The notes: generated from the sequence alone by a model not told the origin. A stretch of DNA of 64,000 bases from Ensifer sesbaniae (GCF_013283665.1 NZ_JABEKU010000001.1:1426001-1490000); one strand, 5' to 3'; positions 17,407-26,381 are shown, counted from the first letter of the stretch. Numbers and translations: made by a program.

Positions 17407-18303
17407 ATGCTCTATTTTCTGCAGCAACTCGCCAATGCCGTCCCTGTCGCCGCGCTTTATGCGGTGCTTGCCTTTGGCTATGCCATCGCTTTCGCCGTGA
17501 CACGTCGAGCGGATCTTACCTATGGCGCGCTCTTTGCTTTCTCGGGCCAGATGTTCGTGCTGTTTGCGGATCTCGGCTGGAACCGGCTGTGGCTGGTGCT
17601 GCCGGCTGCGCTCGGCCTCGGCGCGGCTGCGGCCTTGAGTTTCGGCCTTGGCGCCGGGCTCGTCGCCGGGCGTTATGTCATGCGGCCGCTCGCCTTTTCG
17701 TCAGCCAACACCGTCGTCGTGGCCTCGCTCGGCTGCCTGCTGGTCCTGATGGAAACGGCGCGGCTCGCCTCTGAGACACGCAGCCTGTGGCTGCCGCCGT
17801 TCCTGAACGGGAACATCGTTTTCTGGGACGATCCGCGCTTTCCGGTCACGCTGACGGTCATCCAGCTCGGCAACACCGCGCTCATGGCCGCGCTCGTGGC
17901 AGCCGGGCACTGGTATCTCACGCATTCACGGGCAGGGCGGTTCTGGCGCGCGGTATCAGAGGATCGGGGTGCGGCGGCACTCTGCGGCGTCGATGCCGCG
18001 ACCGTTTACATCGTCGCCTATGGCGCGGCATCGCTGATCGCTGCCTTCTGCGGCATTCTCGCAGCGTCCTACTACGGCAACATGGATTTCGGCACGGGGC
18101 TCACTTTCGGCGTCAAGGTGCTGTTCATCGCCGCGATCGGTGGCCAGGCCTCGCCGCTCTACGCCGCACTCGGTGCCGCCGGAGTCGGCTTGCTGGAAAC
18201 GCTGTGGAGCGCCTATGGTCCGATCCTGTGGCGCGACTTTGCGATCTTCGGGTTTCTGGTGCTCGTGCTCGCGGTGACGCGCAAGGAGAAGATCATTCCC
18301 TGA
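17407..18303 (+). CDS. LivH-type branched-chain amino-acid ABC permease, orphan
   Basis: 298-aa polytopic membrane protein of the LivH/BPD_transp_2 family with about eight hydrophobic segments. The family motif region is present (RAVSEDRGAAALCGVDAATVYIVAYGAASLIAAFCGIL, then FGVKVLFIAAIGG). Normal transporters of this type also need LivM, two ATPases and a binding protein, and none is in the neighbourhood. The start at 17407 (MLYFLQQLANAVPVAALYAVLAFGYA) is standard for LivH; a longer frame from 17362 would begin inside the palindrome. It is divergent from the CGNR regulator and convergent with moaE. Substrate unknown. Confidence 0.88.
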   Translation: MLYFLQQLANAVPVAALYAVLAFGYAIAFAVTRRADLTYGALFAFSGQMFVLFADLGWNRLWLVLPAALGLGAAAALSFGLGAGLVAGRYVMRPLAFSSANTVVVASLGCLLVLMETARLASETRSLWLPPFLNGNIVFWDDPRFPVTLTVIQLGNTALMAALVAAGHWYLTHSRAGRFWRAVSEDRGAAALCGVDAATVYIVAYGAASLIAAFCGILAASYYGNMDFGTGLTFGVKVLFIAAIGGQASPLYAALGAAGVGLLETLWSAYGPILWRDFAIFGFLVLVLAVTRKEKIIP

Positions 18304-18341
18304 CTGGCGGATGGGCCACGGGTGTTCCGTGCCAGCGCGGC

Positions 18342-18809
18342 CTATTTCGTCGACCAGCGCTCCCGCGCCGTGTCGTCGGCATCCTTCGCGCTGACCCAGC
18401 CGCCGCTGGTGCCGTCGCCAAGGTGCTCCTTCTTCCAGAAGGGCGCCGAAGTCTTCAGGAAGTCCATGATGAAGTTGGCGCCGTCGAAGGCGGCCTGCCG
18501 GTGCCGCGAGGCGGTAACCACCAGCACGATGTTTTCGCCGGGCTTGACCTTGCCGTAGCGGTGGATAGCGGTCGCGGCCTGCAGCGAGAAACGCGCGGCT
18601 GCCTCGCGGCAGATGCGTTCGATTTCCGCCTCGGCCATGCCCGGATAATGTTCGAGCTCGAGGGCGGCGAGCGTGCCCGCTTCATCGCGGCAAAGCCCGG
18701 AAAAGGTGACGACGGCACCGATATCGGTCCGTCCCGCCGAGAGTTTCGCGACCTCGCCATTGAGGTCGAAGTCCTCGCGCTGAACGCGCACGGTCACCGG
18801 CGTGCGCAT
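18342..18809 (-). CDS. moaE: Molybdopterin synthase catalytic subunit
   Basis: 155-aa large subunit of molybdopterin synthase, which uses thiocarboxylated MoaD to add the dithiolene sulfurs to precursor Z. Typical motifs are GAVVTFSGLCRDE, ALELEHYPGMAE, IHRYGKVKPGE and VVTASRHRQAAF, and the C-terminal APFWKKE contains the catalytic lysines. The ATG at 18809 is used; a GTG at 18821 inside the moaD end would add four residues. It directly follows moaD and is convergent with the LivH-type gene. Confidence 0.95.
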   Translation of the reverse strand: MRTPVTVRVQREDFDLNGEVAKLSAGRTDIGAVVTFSGLCRDEAGTLAALELEHYPGMAEAEIERICREAAARFSLQAATAIHRYGKVKPGENIVLVVTASRHRQAAFDGANFIMDFLKTSAPFWKKEHLGDGTSGGWVSAKDADDTARERWSTK

Positions 18810-18813
18810 TGCC

Positions 18814-19074
18814 TCAACCACCCGTCATCGGTGGAAACAGGGCGATCTCCCGGGCGCCGGCGATCGGCTCGCGATGGTCGACATGTTCCTGGTTGATGGC
18901 CGCGCGGATGACGTTTTCATGTTCGAGCGCCGCCTCGTACTCCTCGCCGAGCGTCTTCAGATGGGTGAGGAGGTCGGCAATGGTGACGACGCCGGCGGGA
19001 ACGTCCAGCGTCTCTTCGCCCTTGCCGATGCGCTCCCGCACCCAGGAGAAATAGACGAGATTGACGGTGCTCAT
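18814..19074 (-). CDS. moaD: Molybdopterin synthase sulfur-carrier subunit
   Basis: 86-aa ubiquitin-fold protein ending in the diagnostic FPPMTGG; the terminal glycine is adenylated and thiocarboxylated by MoeB-type enzymes. The start MSTVNLVYFSWVRERIG at 19074 overlaps the pgsA stop (ATGA), which couples moaD to pgsA. moaE follows immediately. The pgsA-moaD-moaE order is common in Rhizobiaceae, from memory. Confidence 0.95.
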   Translation of the reverse strand: MSTVNLVYFSWVRERIGKGEETLDVPAGVVTIADLLTHLKTLGEEYEAALEHENVIRAAINQEHVDHREPIAGAREIALFPPMTGG

Positions 19075-19658
19075 TCGTTGACCACGTGCTTGAGGCCGGC
19101 GCGGAAATAGTCGTAGCCCGTGTAGAGCGTGATCCCGGCGGCGATCCACAGGAGCACGATACCCGCTTCCGTCGTATAGGGCAAAATCTTGTCGCCGGCG
19201 GGGCCCGCCAGCAGGAAGGCGATGGCGACCATCTGGATCGTCGTCTTCCACTTGGCGATGCGCGTCACGGGAACGCTGACCTTCAGCGCTGCCAGATATT
19301 CACGCAGGCCGGACACCAGGATTTCGCGGCAGAGGATGATGATCGCAGCCCAGATCGACCAGCCGGCAATCGTCTGATCGGCGGCGACGAGCAGCAGGAT
19401 CGACGCGACCAGGAGCTTGTCCGCAATCGGGTCGAGCATGCGGCCGATGTTCGACGTCTGATTCCAGATGCGGGCGAGATAGCCGTCGAAGAAATCGGTG
19501 ATCGATGCAACGATAAAGAGCGTGACCGCCGTCCAGCGTGCGAAATCCGAACTGTGCAGCCGACCCTCGATGAAGAAGCAGAGGACGATCAACGGCACGA
19601 TCAGGATTCGGAAATAGGTGAGTAGGTTCGGGATGCTGTAGGCGACAGGCTTGGCCAT
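19071..19658 (-). CDS. pgsA: CDP-diacylglycerol-glycerol-3-phosphate 3-phosphatidyltransferase
   Basis: 195-aa inner-membrane enzyme that makes phosphatidylglycerol-phosphate. The CDP-alcohol phosphatidyltransferase motif is complete (TDFFDGYLAR followed by GRMLDPIADK at about residues 55-85). About five hydrophobic segments are seen and the length is typical. It is the first gene of the pgsA-moaD-moaE unit. Its product, phosphatidylglycerol, is the substrate for the lysyl transferase LpiA encoded 10 kb away. Confidence 0.95.
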   Translation of the reverse strand: MAKPVAYSIPNLLTYFRILIVPLIVLCFFIEGRLHSSDFARWTAVTLFIVASITDFFDGYLARIWNQTSNIGRMLDPIADKLLVASILLLVAADQTIAGWSIWAAIIILCREILVSGLREYLAALKVSVPVTRIAKWKTTIQMVAIAFLLAGPAGDKILPYTTEAGIVLLWIAAGITLYTGYDYFRAGLKHVVNE

Positions 19659-19761
19659 GGATTCGTGTTCTCTGGTTCGTCAGGTACAGAATGACTTTGC
19701 TGGCCGGAGGTCAACAGGTCATCGTCGGCAACTGTCATATTTGCCCTATTGCATGTGAACG

Positions 19762-19783
19762 CCGGGTGAATTGTGACACCCGG
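19762..19783. terminator. Hairpin directly after uvrC
   Basis: CCGGGTG and its complement CACCCGG are separated by eight bases and begin four bases past the uvrC stop. The T-run lies on the plus-strand side, so on the uvrC strand this is a stem without a U-tract. Confidence 0.45.
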
Positions 19784-19786
19784 TTT

Positions 19787-21811
19787 TCATTTCGCAGCAT
19801 CGTCGTGGAAATGTTCATAGACCAGCCGGGCCACCGTTTCGGAGATGCCCGAGACGGCCATGAGGTCGCTGATGCCGGCGCGCGAGACGGCCTTGGCGGT
19901 GCCGAAATGCGTCAGCAGCGCACGCTTGCGCGTGGGCCCGATGCCGGCGATCTCATCGAGCGGGTTCTTGACCATCTCTTTCTTGCGGCGGGCGCGGTGC
20001 GAGCCGATGGCGAAACGGTGTGCTTCGTCGCGCAGCCGCTGGATGAAATAGAGCACAGGATCGCGCGGCGGCAGCGTGAAGCTGTCGCGGCCGAGCGCGA
20101 AGAAGCGCTCGCGTCCCGCGTCGCGGTCGACCCCCTTGGCGACGCCGATCGCCGTCACGCAATCCTCGACGTCGAGTTCTTTGAGAATGGCGCGCACGGC
20201 GGTCATCTGGCCCTGGCCGCCGTCGATGAGGATGACATCCGGCCAGGCGGGGAAGGCACCATCATCGACAGCCTCGGCGCTCCTGTCCGGCTTGCCTTCC
20301 TCCTTCAGCAGTCGCGAGAACCGCCGGGTCATCACCTCGCGCATCATGCCGAAGTCGTCGCCGGGCGTGATGTCGGTCGATTTGATGTTGAACTTGCGGT
20401 ATTGCCCTTTGACGAAGCCTTCCGGTCCCGCCACGACCATGCCGCCGACGGCATTGGTGCCCATGATGTGGGAGTTGTCGTAGATCTCGATACGGCGCGG
20501 CACGCGCTCAAGCTTGAAGGTTTCGGAGAAGACCTCGAGCAGGCGCGATTGCGAGGCGGTTTCCGCCAGCTTGCGGCCATGGGCTTCGCGCGCATTGGCA
20601 AGCGCGTGGTCGACGAGATCCTTCTTCTCGCCGCGCTGCGGCACCTGGATCGCGACCTTGTATCCGGACTTCTCGCTGAGCGCCTGGCCCAGAAGTTCCT
20701 GTTCCTCCACGGCCTCACAGAGAAGGATCTGCCGGGGGCAGGGCTTGTCGTCGTAGAACTGGGCCAGGAACTGCGAAAGCACCTCGGCCGCCGGCAGCGA
20801 CGGGTCGGCCTTCGGGAAATAGGCACGGTTGCCCCAGTTCTGCCCGGTGCGGAAGAAGAAGACCTGGATGCAGGATATGCCGCCCTCGTGGTGGATGGCA
20901 AAGACGTCCGCCTCCTCGACACCGGCGGGATTGATGCCCTGGTGGCTCTGCACGTGGCTCAGCGCCGCCAGCCGGTCGCGGTAAAGGGCCGCTCGCTCGA
21001 AGTCGAGGTTCTCCGATGCTTCGCTCATGGCGGCGGCGATGGTCGCCTTCACCGACTGGCTCTTGCCAGAGAGGAAGTCCTTGGCCTCGCGCACCAGCTC
21101 CGCATAGTCGGGATCGCTGATTTCACCGGTGCAGGGCGCCGAGCAGCGCTTGATCTGGTAGAGCAGGCAGGGCCGCGTCCGGGTCTCGAAGACGCTGTCT
21201 GTACAGGTTCTGAGCAGGAAGGCGCGCTGCAGCGAATTGATCGTGCGGCCGACCGCGCCGGCGGAGGCGAAGGGACCGAAATAGTCGCCCTTGCGGCTGC
21301 GCGCGCCGCGGTGCTTGTAGAGCGCCGGCGCGCGGCTGTCGCCCGTCACCAGAATATAGGGAAACGACTTGTCGTCGCGCAAAAGCACGTTGAAGCGCGG
21401 CCTGAGGCGCTTGATTAGGTTCGCTTCGAGAAGCAGCGCCTCGATCTCGGTGCGCGTCGTCACGAACTCCATGTTTGCCGTTTCGCGCACCATGCGCGCG
21501 ATGCGGTTGGAGTGGCCACGCCCCTGGGCATAGTTGTTGACGCGCTTCTTCAGGCTGCGCGCCTTGCCGACATAGAGAACGTCGCCGGCCTCGTTGAACA
21601 TGCGATAGACGCCGGGCCCGTTCGGCAAGAGCTTGACGAAGGCCTGGATCAGTTCCGCGCCCTTCAATCCCTCTGTCTCGACGCGATTCTCGTTCCACTC
21701 GACAGGCGTGGCGGCGCTTTCGCTTTCCGCGACCTCGATCAGATCGTCGTCGTCTTCCGCCTCGGTGCCGTCATAGAGGATGCCGCCGTCTGTCGGCACG
21801 CGTCCGTTCAT
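19787..21811 (-). CDS. uvrC: Excinuclease ABC subunit C
   Basis: 674-aa UvrC, the dual-incision nuclease of nucleotide-excision repair. A GIY-YIG domain is visible ([26 protein letters not shown], about residues 70-96). A UVR motif, the RNase H-like C-terminal nuclease ([21 protein letters not shown]) and a terminal helix-hairpin-helix ([13 protein letters not shown]) follow. An acidic N-terminal extension of about 60 residues ([15 protein letters not shown]) precedes the nuclease domain. The start overlaps the stop of the SDR gene by four bases, so the two are co-translated. Confidence 0.96.
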   Translation of the reverse strand: MNGRVPTDGGILYDGTEAEDDDDLIEVAESESAATPVEWNENRVETEGLKGAELIQAFVKLLPNGPGVYRMFNEAGDVLYVGKARSLKKRVNNYAQGRGHSNRIARMVRETANMEFVTTRTEIEALLLEANLIKRLRPRFNVLLRDDKSFPYILVTGDSRAPALYKHRGARSRKGDYFGPFASAGAVGRTINSLQRAFLLRTCTDSVFETRTRPCLLYQIKRCSAPCTGEISDPDYAELVREAKDFLSGKSQSVKATIAAAMSEASENLDFERAALYRDRLAALSHVQSHQGINPAGVEEADVFAIHHEGGISCIQVFFFRTGQNWGNRAYFPKADPSLPAAEVLSQFLAQFYDDKPCPRQILLCEAVEEQELLGQALSEKSGYKVAIQVPQRGEKKDLVDHALANAREAHGRKLAETASQSRLLEVFSETFKLERVPRRIEIYDNSHIMGTNAVGGMVVAGPEGFVKGQYRKFNIKSTDITPGDDFGMMREVMTRRFSRLLKEEGKPDRSAEAVDDGAFPAWPDVILIDGGQGQMTAVRAILKELDVEDCVTAIGVAKGVDRDAGRERFFALGRDSFTLPPRDPVLYFIQRLRDEAHRFAIGSHRARRKKEMVKNPLDEIAGIGPTRKRALLTHFGTAKAVSRAGISDLMAVSGISETVARLVYEHFHDDAAK

Positions 21812-22572
21812 TCCACTATCTCCCTGATGTCGGGCGTTTCCCAGGCGAGGTGCTGGCCCCCGTCGAGGGCGATCATCTGTCCGGTAATCGACGGCGTGTC
21901 GAACAGGAAGCGGATCGTCCGTCCGAATTCGTCGAGCGTCGGCCCGCGTTTGAGAATCAGGGCTTCGACCTGTGCCTCAAAATCCTTCCGGTCCTGCCGC
22001 TCGTTCGGCAGCGTCGGCCCGGGGCCGATACCGTTGACGCGGATGCGCGGGGCGAGCGCCTGCGCCATCGTCCGGGTAGCCGTCCAAAGCGCCGACTTGG
22101 ACAACATATAGGAATAAAAGCGCGGATTGGGAGCCCAGACGCGCTGGTCGATCACATTGACAATGAGCCCATTGGCGTCCGGCGGAAGCAATGCAGCGAA
22201 GTCGCGCGCCAACAGGGAAGGGGCCTTCACATGCAGGGCGAAGTGCTGATCCCAGATTGCTTCGTCGAAGGTGTCGAGGCTGTCCTTCTTGAACACCGAG
22301 GCATTGTTGACGAGCAGATCCAGCGGGCCAAGTGCCTCTGCGGCGCGTGCGATCAGCGTCGAAGTCTCGGCCGTATTGGTGAGATCGGCGCGAAGCGCGA
22401 CGGCCTTCGTTTTACTTTTCGAGAGGGTCTCGGCCAGTGCTTCCGCTTCGGCAAATGAGGCGTCGGCGTGAATGGCGACCGAAAAGCCATGGGCCGCGAG
22501 GTCCTCAACTATAGCCTTGCCGATCCGCTTGGCGCCCCCGGTCACGAGGGCCGCCTTCCGTGCTTTCTTCAC
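21808..22572 (-). CDS. SDR-family oxidoreductase (pteridine-reductase-like)
   Basis: 254-aa short-chain dehydrogenase. The NADP-binding motif [11 protein letters not shown] is at residues 11-21 and NNAS at about 90-93. The catalytic Tyr-x3-Lys sits in YMLSKSAL (about residues 154-161). The TGGAKRIG start and the [13 protein letters not shown] segment are typical of the pteridine reductase/FolM-like branch, so dihydrobiopterin or dihydrofolate reduction is plausible but not proven. It sits directly upstream of uvrC and overlaps it. Confidence 0.87.
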   Translation of the reverse strand: MKKARKAALVTGGAKRIGKAIVEDLAAHGFSVAIHADASFAEAEALAETLSKSKTKAVALRADLTNTAETSTLIARAAEALGPLDLLVNNASVFKKDSLDTFDEAIWDQHFALHVKAPSLLARDFAALLPPDANGLIVNVIDQRVWAPNPRFYSYMLSKSALWTATRTMAQALAPRIRVNGIGPGPTLPNERQDRKDFEAQVEALILKRGPTLDEFGRTIRFLFDTPSITGQMIALDGGQHLAWETPDIREIVE

Positions 22573-22939
22573 CGTTTCATCCCGCTATTTCGAATCTTCG
22601 CGTCAGCGGACGAAGATATAGGCAAGAAACGTGAGCCTGAAACACTCCCTGACAGTTCCTTGCCGAAAAATTAATGGAATTGGCGTAAATTGTATTATTT
22701 TGAAGCCTTATAGTATATCTTTCGTTAATCTTGAATTATGGTTAATAAATTCCGTGTGGCGCCAAAGCAACATCAAATTTTGGGCGTGTTTGCGCCACCA
22801 AAATTTCACATTTTGGCTCTTGTGAATCCTCATTTGCTGGCCAATTTCAACTCAACCGGGCGGGTTAATTGAAAGTTGTCCGATGTTTCACTGTGGGACC
22901 CCAAGCCCAGGGAGCATCGGTACGAAAAGGAGAATATTT
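22573..22939. other. AT-rich divergent intergenic region upstream of ropB
   Basis: 367 bp, much lower in GC than the flanking genes, with no supportable coding frame. It should contain the promoters for the SDR-uvrC unit and for ropB. Two interlocking inverted repeats lie at 22756-22806. Confidence 0.55.
22756..22806. repeat. Interlocking inverted repeats upstream of ropB
   Basis: Pair 1 is GTGGCGCCAAA at 22756-22766 with TTTGCGCCAC ending at 22798 (one bulged base). Pair 2 is AAATTTTGG at 22775-22783 with CCAAAATTT at 22798-22806, both perfect. The 5' arm of pair 2 lies inside the loop of pair 1 and its 3' arm lies outside, so the two cannot form as simple nested stems. Confidence 0.45.
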
Positions 22940-23578
22940 ATGCGTACGCTCACCACCACCCTCATGGCTTCCGCTATGACCCTCATCGCCTTCCAGGCCG
23001 CCCAGGCTGCTGATGCGATCGACGAAGTTCCGGCTGCCCCGCAGGCCGAATACACCGAGCCGGCAGTGAAGAACTGGTCGGGTGCCTATGTCGGTGGTAC
23101 CGCCGATTGGCACCATGGTCAGCATGACGCGACCGGCAGCAATACGGCAGCCGGCTTCGGCGGTGGTCTCTACGGCGGCTACAACGTGCAGAGCGGTCAG
23201 ATCGTATACGGCGGTGAAGCCGATGTCGGCTACTCCGGCCAGGATTCGAGCAAGGGTAACCTGCGCATGAAGCAGGGCGTCAACGGCTCGCTGCGTGCTC
23301 GCGTCGGTGTCGATCTGAACCCGGTTCTGCTTTACGGCACCGCCGGTTTGGCCGTCGGTCAGGCCAAGGGCACCGTTGGTGGCGCTTCCGACAAGAACAC
23401 CATGGTCGGCTGGACCGCAGGTGCCGGCGCGGAAACCTTCGTCACCGACAACATCACCGCACGCGTCGAGTACCGTTACACGGACTACGGCTCGAAGGAC
23501 TTCAAGATGGGCGGCACCAACGTCTCCTCCGGCTACGACGAGCACAGCGTTCGCGTCGGTATGGGCGTGAAGTTCTGA
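22940..23578 (+). CDS. ropB: RopB/Omp25-type outer-membrane beta-barrel protein
   Basis: 212-aa exported protein. The signal peptide (residues 1-24) ends QAAQA before ADAIDEVP. The mature part is an eight-stranded-barrel type sequence with alternating aromatic strands (WSGAYVGGTADW, GGLYGGYNVQSG, LRARVGVDLNPVLLYGTAGLAVG, ARVEYRYTDYGSKDF). It ends in RVGMGVKF; the terminal phenylalanine is the BAM signature. AAGGAG seven bases before the ATG is a strong ribosome-binding site, fitting an abundant protein. It matches rhizobial RopB and Brucella Omp25/Omp31 proteins, and its place beside uvrC fits the Sinorhizobium ropB locus as I recall it. Confidence 0.9.
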   Translation: MRTLTTTLMASAMTLIAFQAAQAADAIDEVPAAPQAEYTEPAVKNWSGAYVGGTADWHHGQHDATGSNTAAGFGGGLYGGYNVQSGQIVYGGEADVGYSGQDSSKGNLRMKQGVNGSLRARVGVDLNPVLLYGTAGLAVGQAKGTVGGASDKNTMVGWTAGAGAETFVTDNITARVEYRYTDYGSKDFKMGGTNVSSGYDEHSVRVGMGVKF

Positions 23579-23597
23579 TCGGCTTCTGCCGGATCGT

Positions 23598-23625
23598 AAA
23601 AAGGCCGGGGAGACCCGGCCTTTTT
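23598..23625. terminator. Bidirectional terminator between ropB and a convergent GST gene
   Basis: AAAAAGGCCGGG and its complement CCCGGCCTTTTT enclose a GAGA loop. The A-tract and T-tract make it a good terminator on both strands. Confidence 0.92.
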
Positions 23626-23642
23626 CATGTCCCGTCTTCGTT

Positions 23643-24233
23643 TCAAGCTTTGAACTTGGAATAGTCGGGGAAGTGCTTTTCAAATTTTGCCGGCCAGTTC
23701 TTGAGCTTGGCGCGGCCCTTCTGCCATTCGCCGGCAAAGCGCAACTCGATGTAGCGCAGCATCGCCGCGAGGGCGAAATGGCCGGCATGGAGCTTGGCTC
23801 CGGTCTTCGGCAGGTTGGCGTTCAGATGGTCGAGGCTGCGTTCGACCTTTTCCCATTGCCGGTCGATCCAGGGCTGATGCACCTTTTCCGGCGGGTGAAA
23901 GCGTTTTTCGTAGACGATCGCAAGCAGGCTGTCGCAGATGCCGTCACACAGCGCTTCGAGGAGCTCGACATCGGTGCGCTTGCCGGCATTCTTCGGGTAG
24001 AGCTTGCCCTTGGTCTCCCGGTCGACGAAATGCATGATCGTACGGCTGTCATAGATTGCCCGACCATCGTTAAGGATGAGCGTCGGAATCTTGCCGAGCG
24101 GATTGTTGTCGATCAGTTCCGGCGGGTTGGCGTTGGTGTCGGTCAACACGCTTTCGGCCGAATACCCCGCATAATGTGCGGCCATGCGAACCTTGTTCGA
24201 ATAGGGCGAGGCGGGCGAGTACAGTATCTTCAT
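23643..24233 (-). CDS. Glutathione S-transferase family protein
   Basis: 196-aa protein. The N-terminal thioredoxin-like domain (MKILYSPASPYSNKVRMAAHYAG) has the serine-containing YSPASPYS loop where the active-site residue sits. The segment GKIPTLILNDGRAIYDSRTIMHFVD (about residues 47-71) is the glutathione-binding strand-turn-helix. An alpha-helical C-terminal domain follows. The start at 24233 is chosen because homologues begin MKILYS; a longer frame adds 21 unrelated residues. Substrate unknown; a second, unrelated-looking GST lies at 14982-15671. Confidence 0.87.
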   Translation of the reverse strand: MKILYSPASPYSNKVRMAAHYAGYSAESVLTDTNANPPELIDNNPLGKIPTLILNDGRAIYDSRTIMHFVDRETKGKLYPKNAGKRTDVELLEALCDGICDSLLAIVYEKRFHPPEKVHQPWIDRQWEKVERSLDHLNANLPKTGAKLHAGHFALAAMLRYIELRFAGEWQKGRAKLKNWPAKFEKHFPDYSKFKA

Positions 24234-24300
24234 CGAACGTCTTTCTTCTGGTGCGGTGCAATTCCCGGCGCTGCGCCGGGAGTCGCGTAAAAACAAATAT

Positions 24301-25017
24301 CTATGGAGCCGGAGGCAGCGAAACGCTGTCTTTCCTGCATGCCTGGCGATCGACCGCCGGGCAGGGTCGGAAATTCAGCGACTTGTCGAAGCAGACCCGA
24401 ATTTCTTCGAGCCTGTTGCCTTCGCACGTAACCGCGACCGCATCTTTTGTCATGCCAGGGTTTTTGGTGACGAGCGCGCTTTCGATTGCGTTGACGGACA
24501 AATTCATCTGCTGCCGGGGAGGTGAGAGCTCCGGGGGCAGGGCAAGTTTATTCCAGGCCGCGCGCGTGACGGCGAAATAGTCTTCCTGGCTGAGGCCGGA
24601 ACAGGTGCCGTGCTTGCGCCATTGATGGCCAATCAGCCCCATCGATGGGATCAGGTCGAGATATTGCTTGCCGAGAGAGGCGGGCACACGATCGGACTGT
24701 CGCGTCGGGCAGAAATCCGGATAGCCCTTTTCGTTCTGAGGCCAGAGGCCGTGCACGATCAGGCCGCGGTTGCTGCCGATCTCGCATTGGCTGGATTTTC
24801 CGTTGGGATCGTTGTCGCCACACCAGGTCGGCGACCAGGAGAGCGAAAGCACGTAGAAATCGAAGCCGCTGCCGACCGGTACCGCGGTGGTCGCTTTCGC
24901 GGACTGCGTTCCGGTCGCGGCCGGCGCCTTTTCGGCGTTTTGATCGCTACAGCCGACCAGGCTGGCCGCAACGAGAAGCGCCGGCAGAAGCCGGCGCGCA
25001 TCCCGGATTGCTTTCAT
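24301..25017 (-). CDS. Ribonuclease T2-family lipoprotein
   Basis: 238-aa predicted lipoprotein with lipobox LVGC (Cys23). It carries the T2 CAS-I motif GLIVHGLWPQ with catalytic His89 and the CAS-II motif GHQWRKHGTC with Lys135 and His136. The usual glutamate of CAS-II (HEW) is a glutamine here (Gln132). Eight or more cysteines (66, 78, 103, 139 and later) could form disulfides in the periplasm. T2 enzymes degrade RNA through 2',3'-cyclic intermediates and serve phosphate or nucleotide scavenging. The start at 25017 lies two bases after the upstream gene's stop, so the two genes form a unit. Confidence 0.87.
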   Translation of the reverse strand: MKAIRDARRLLPALLVAASLVGCSDQNAEKAPAATGTQSAKATTAVPVGSGFDFYVLSLSWSPTWCGDNDPNGKSSQCEIGSNRGLIVHGLWPQNEKGYPDFCPTRQSDRVPASLGKQYLDLIPSMGLIGHQWRKHGTCSGLSQEDYFAVTRAAWNKLALPPELSPPRQQMNLSVNAIESALVTKNPGMTKDAVAVTCEGNRLEEIRVCFDKSLNFRPCPAVDRQACRKDSVSLPPAP

Positions 25018-25019
25018 GG

Positions 25020-25460
25020 TTAGCGGAGCGAGGCGCAATGCGCGCCGTAGACATACCAGGGATCAAGCCCGCCGACGCAGAACTCGATGTTTCTGCCGAC
25101 GCCGGCGAAGCCCCAGGGACGTTCGATGAGATAGTAGAGCGAACGCTGCTGGCCATCCGTCATGACGGCCGTGGCAAAGCAATATTCGCGCTCGACCAGA
25201 TGCGTCTCGTCACGAAACTCATGCCGGTCTTGTCCCATATTGCGGATCTCCGCGATCGAGAGATCGGCGTGCAAGTAGTTCGCAGCCCGGTACTCGAAGC
25301 GTGAGGTGATGAAGCCAAGCACCGAGGCTTCGCTGCAAACCCCTGCGTCATACGATTGGACCTGCCCGCTACCGATATAATCGGCTGCGGATGCGCCCGG
25401 CGCCGCAGCGCCGGCGAGGGAAAGCGAGATGAGAAGCGTTGCTGCGAGCGTGCGAGTCAT
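25020..25460 (-). CDS. Small exported cysteine-containing protein, unknown function
   Basis: 146-aa protein with a clear Sec signal peptide (about residues 1-25, ending GASA before ADYIGSGQV). The mature part has four cysteines, in GVCSEA, EYCFAT, EFCVGG and AHCASL, enough for two disulfides, and aromatic-rich strands such as YYLIERPWGF and DPWYVYG. I do not recognise a characterised family. It is directly upstream of the T2 ribonuclease lipoprotein with a two-base gap, so the two are likely made together in the periplasm. A link to RNA breakdown is only a guess from this arrangement. Confidence 0.8.
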   Translation of the reverse strand: MTRTLAATLLISLSLAGAAAPGASAADYIGSGQVQSYDAGVCSEASVLGFITSRFEYRAANYLHADLSIAEIRNMGQDRHEFRDETHLVEREYCFATAVMTDGQQRSLYYLIERPWGFAGVGRNIEFCVGGLDPWYVYGAHCASLR

Positions 25461-25511
25461 GGGCGTCTCCCTATATCGTCACACGAGATTGCGGTGTGTC
25501 GCGCCCGTCCG

Positions 25512-26381
25512 TCAAGCCCCTCGGGTTGCCTGTTCTTCGCCGCGCAGCCAGAAGCAGCGTGCGGAGGCAAAGCGATCCTGTGCCAGCCGTGCTTTCAGGA
25601 ACGGCAGCAGCAGGTCGAGCTCGCCTTTCAGCGTAAAGGGTGGGTTGACGATGATGAGACCAGAGCCCGAAAGGCCGGTGGTTTCGCGGTCGCTGCGGAC
25701 CGACAGTTCGGCGCAGAGCATCTTCGGAATCTCGAGTGCCTTCAGCGCTTCGTGGAAAGCCTTGATCGGCGCGCCCTGCTTCAATGGATACCAGAGGCAA
25801 TAGATGCCGCCGGCAAAGCGCCTATAGGCGCGCGCGAGGCCATCGGCGAGGCGTTCGTATTCGCCTTCCTTTTCGAAAGGCGGATCGACGAGAATCAGCC
25901 CGCGCTTTTCCTTCGGTGGCAGGTGGGCGCCCAGCGCCAGCCAGCCGTCGAGCTCGGTGATGCGGCTCTGGAAGTCGCCGTCGAAAAGACGGTGCAGAGT
26001 CTCATAGTCGTCCGGGTGCAGTTCCATGGCCGACAACCGGTCCTGCGGCCGGAAAAGCATGCGCGCCAGCTTCGGCGAGCCGGGATAAAGCGTCAGCTCG
26101 GTGCCGGGATTGAGCGTGCGGATGGAGGAAAGATAGGGCGCAAGGATCACCGCGACCTCGGGCGGTAGATCACCGTCGAGCAGCCGGCCGATGCCGTCGC
26201 GCCATTCGCCGGTTTTCTGTGCCTCTTCGCTGGAGAGGTCGTAGAGCCCGGTGCCGGCATGGGTGTCGAGCACGCGAAACGCCTTCTCCTTCTGCTGGAG
26301 ATAGGTGACAAGCCGCGCCAGCACCGCATGTTTCAGGACGTCGGCGAAATTGCCCGCGTGGTAGATGTGCCGATAGTTCAT
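25512..26381 (-). CDS. rlmJ: 23S rRNA (adenine2030-N6)-methyltransferase RlmJ
   Basis: 289-aa methyltransferase starting MNYRHIYHAGNFADVLKH, the standard RlmJ opening. The SAM-binding motif is in DTHAGTGLYDL (about residues 39-49) and the catalytic DPPFE at about 166-170 fits N6-adenine methylation. Length fits the family. It is divergent from the molybdopterin oxidoreductase gene with an 87-bp gap. In E. coli this protein (YhiR) was first linked to uptake and use of DNA as a nutrient; the methylation role is the established one. Confidence 0.94.
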   Translation of the reverse strand: MNYRHIYHAGNFADVLKHAVLARLVTYLQQKEKAFRVLDTHAGTGLYDLSSEEAQKTGEWRDGIGRLLDGDLPPEVAVILAPYLSSIRTLNPGTELTLYPGSPKLARMLFRPQDRLSAMELHPDDYETLHRLFDGDFQSRITELDGWLALGAHLPPKEKRGLILVDPPFEKEGEYERLADGLARAYRRFAGGIYCLWYPLKQGAPIKAFHEALKALEIPKMLCAELSVRSDRETTGLSGSGLIIVNPPFTLKGELDLLLPFLKARLAQDRFASARCFWLRGEEQATRGA

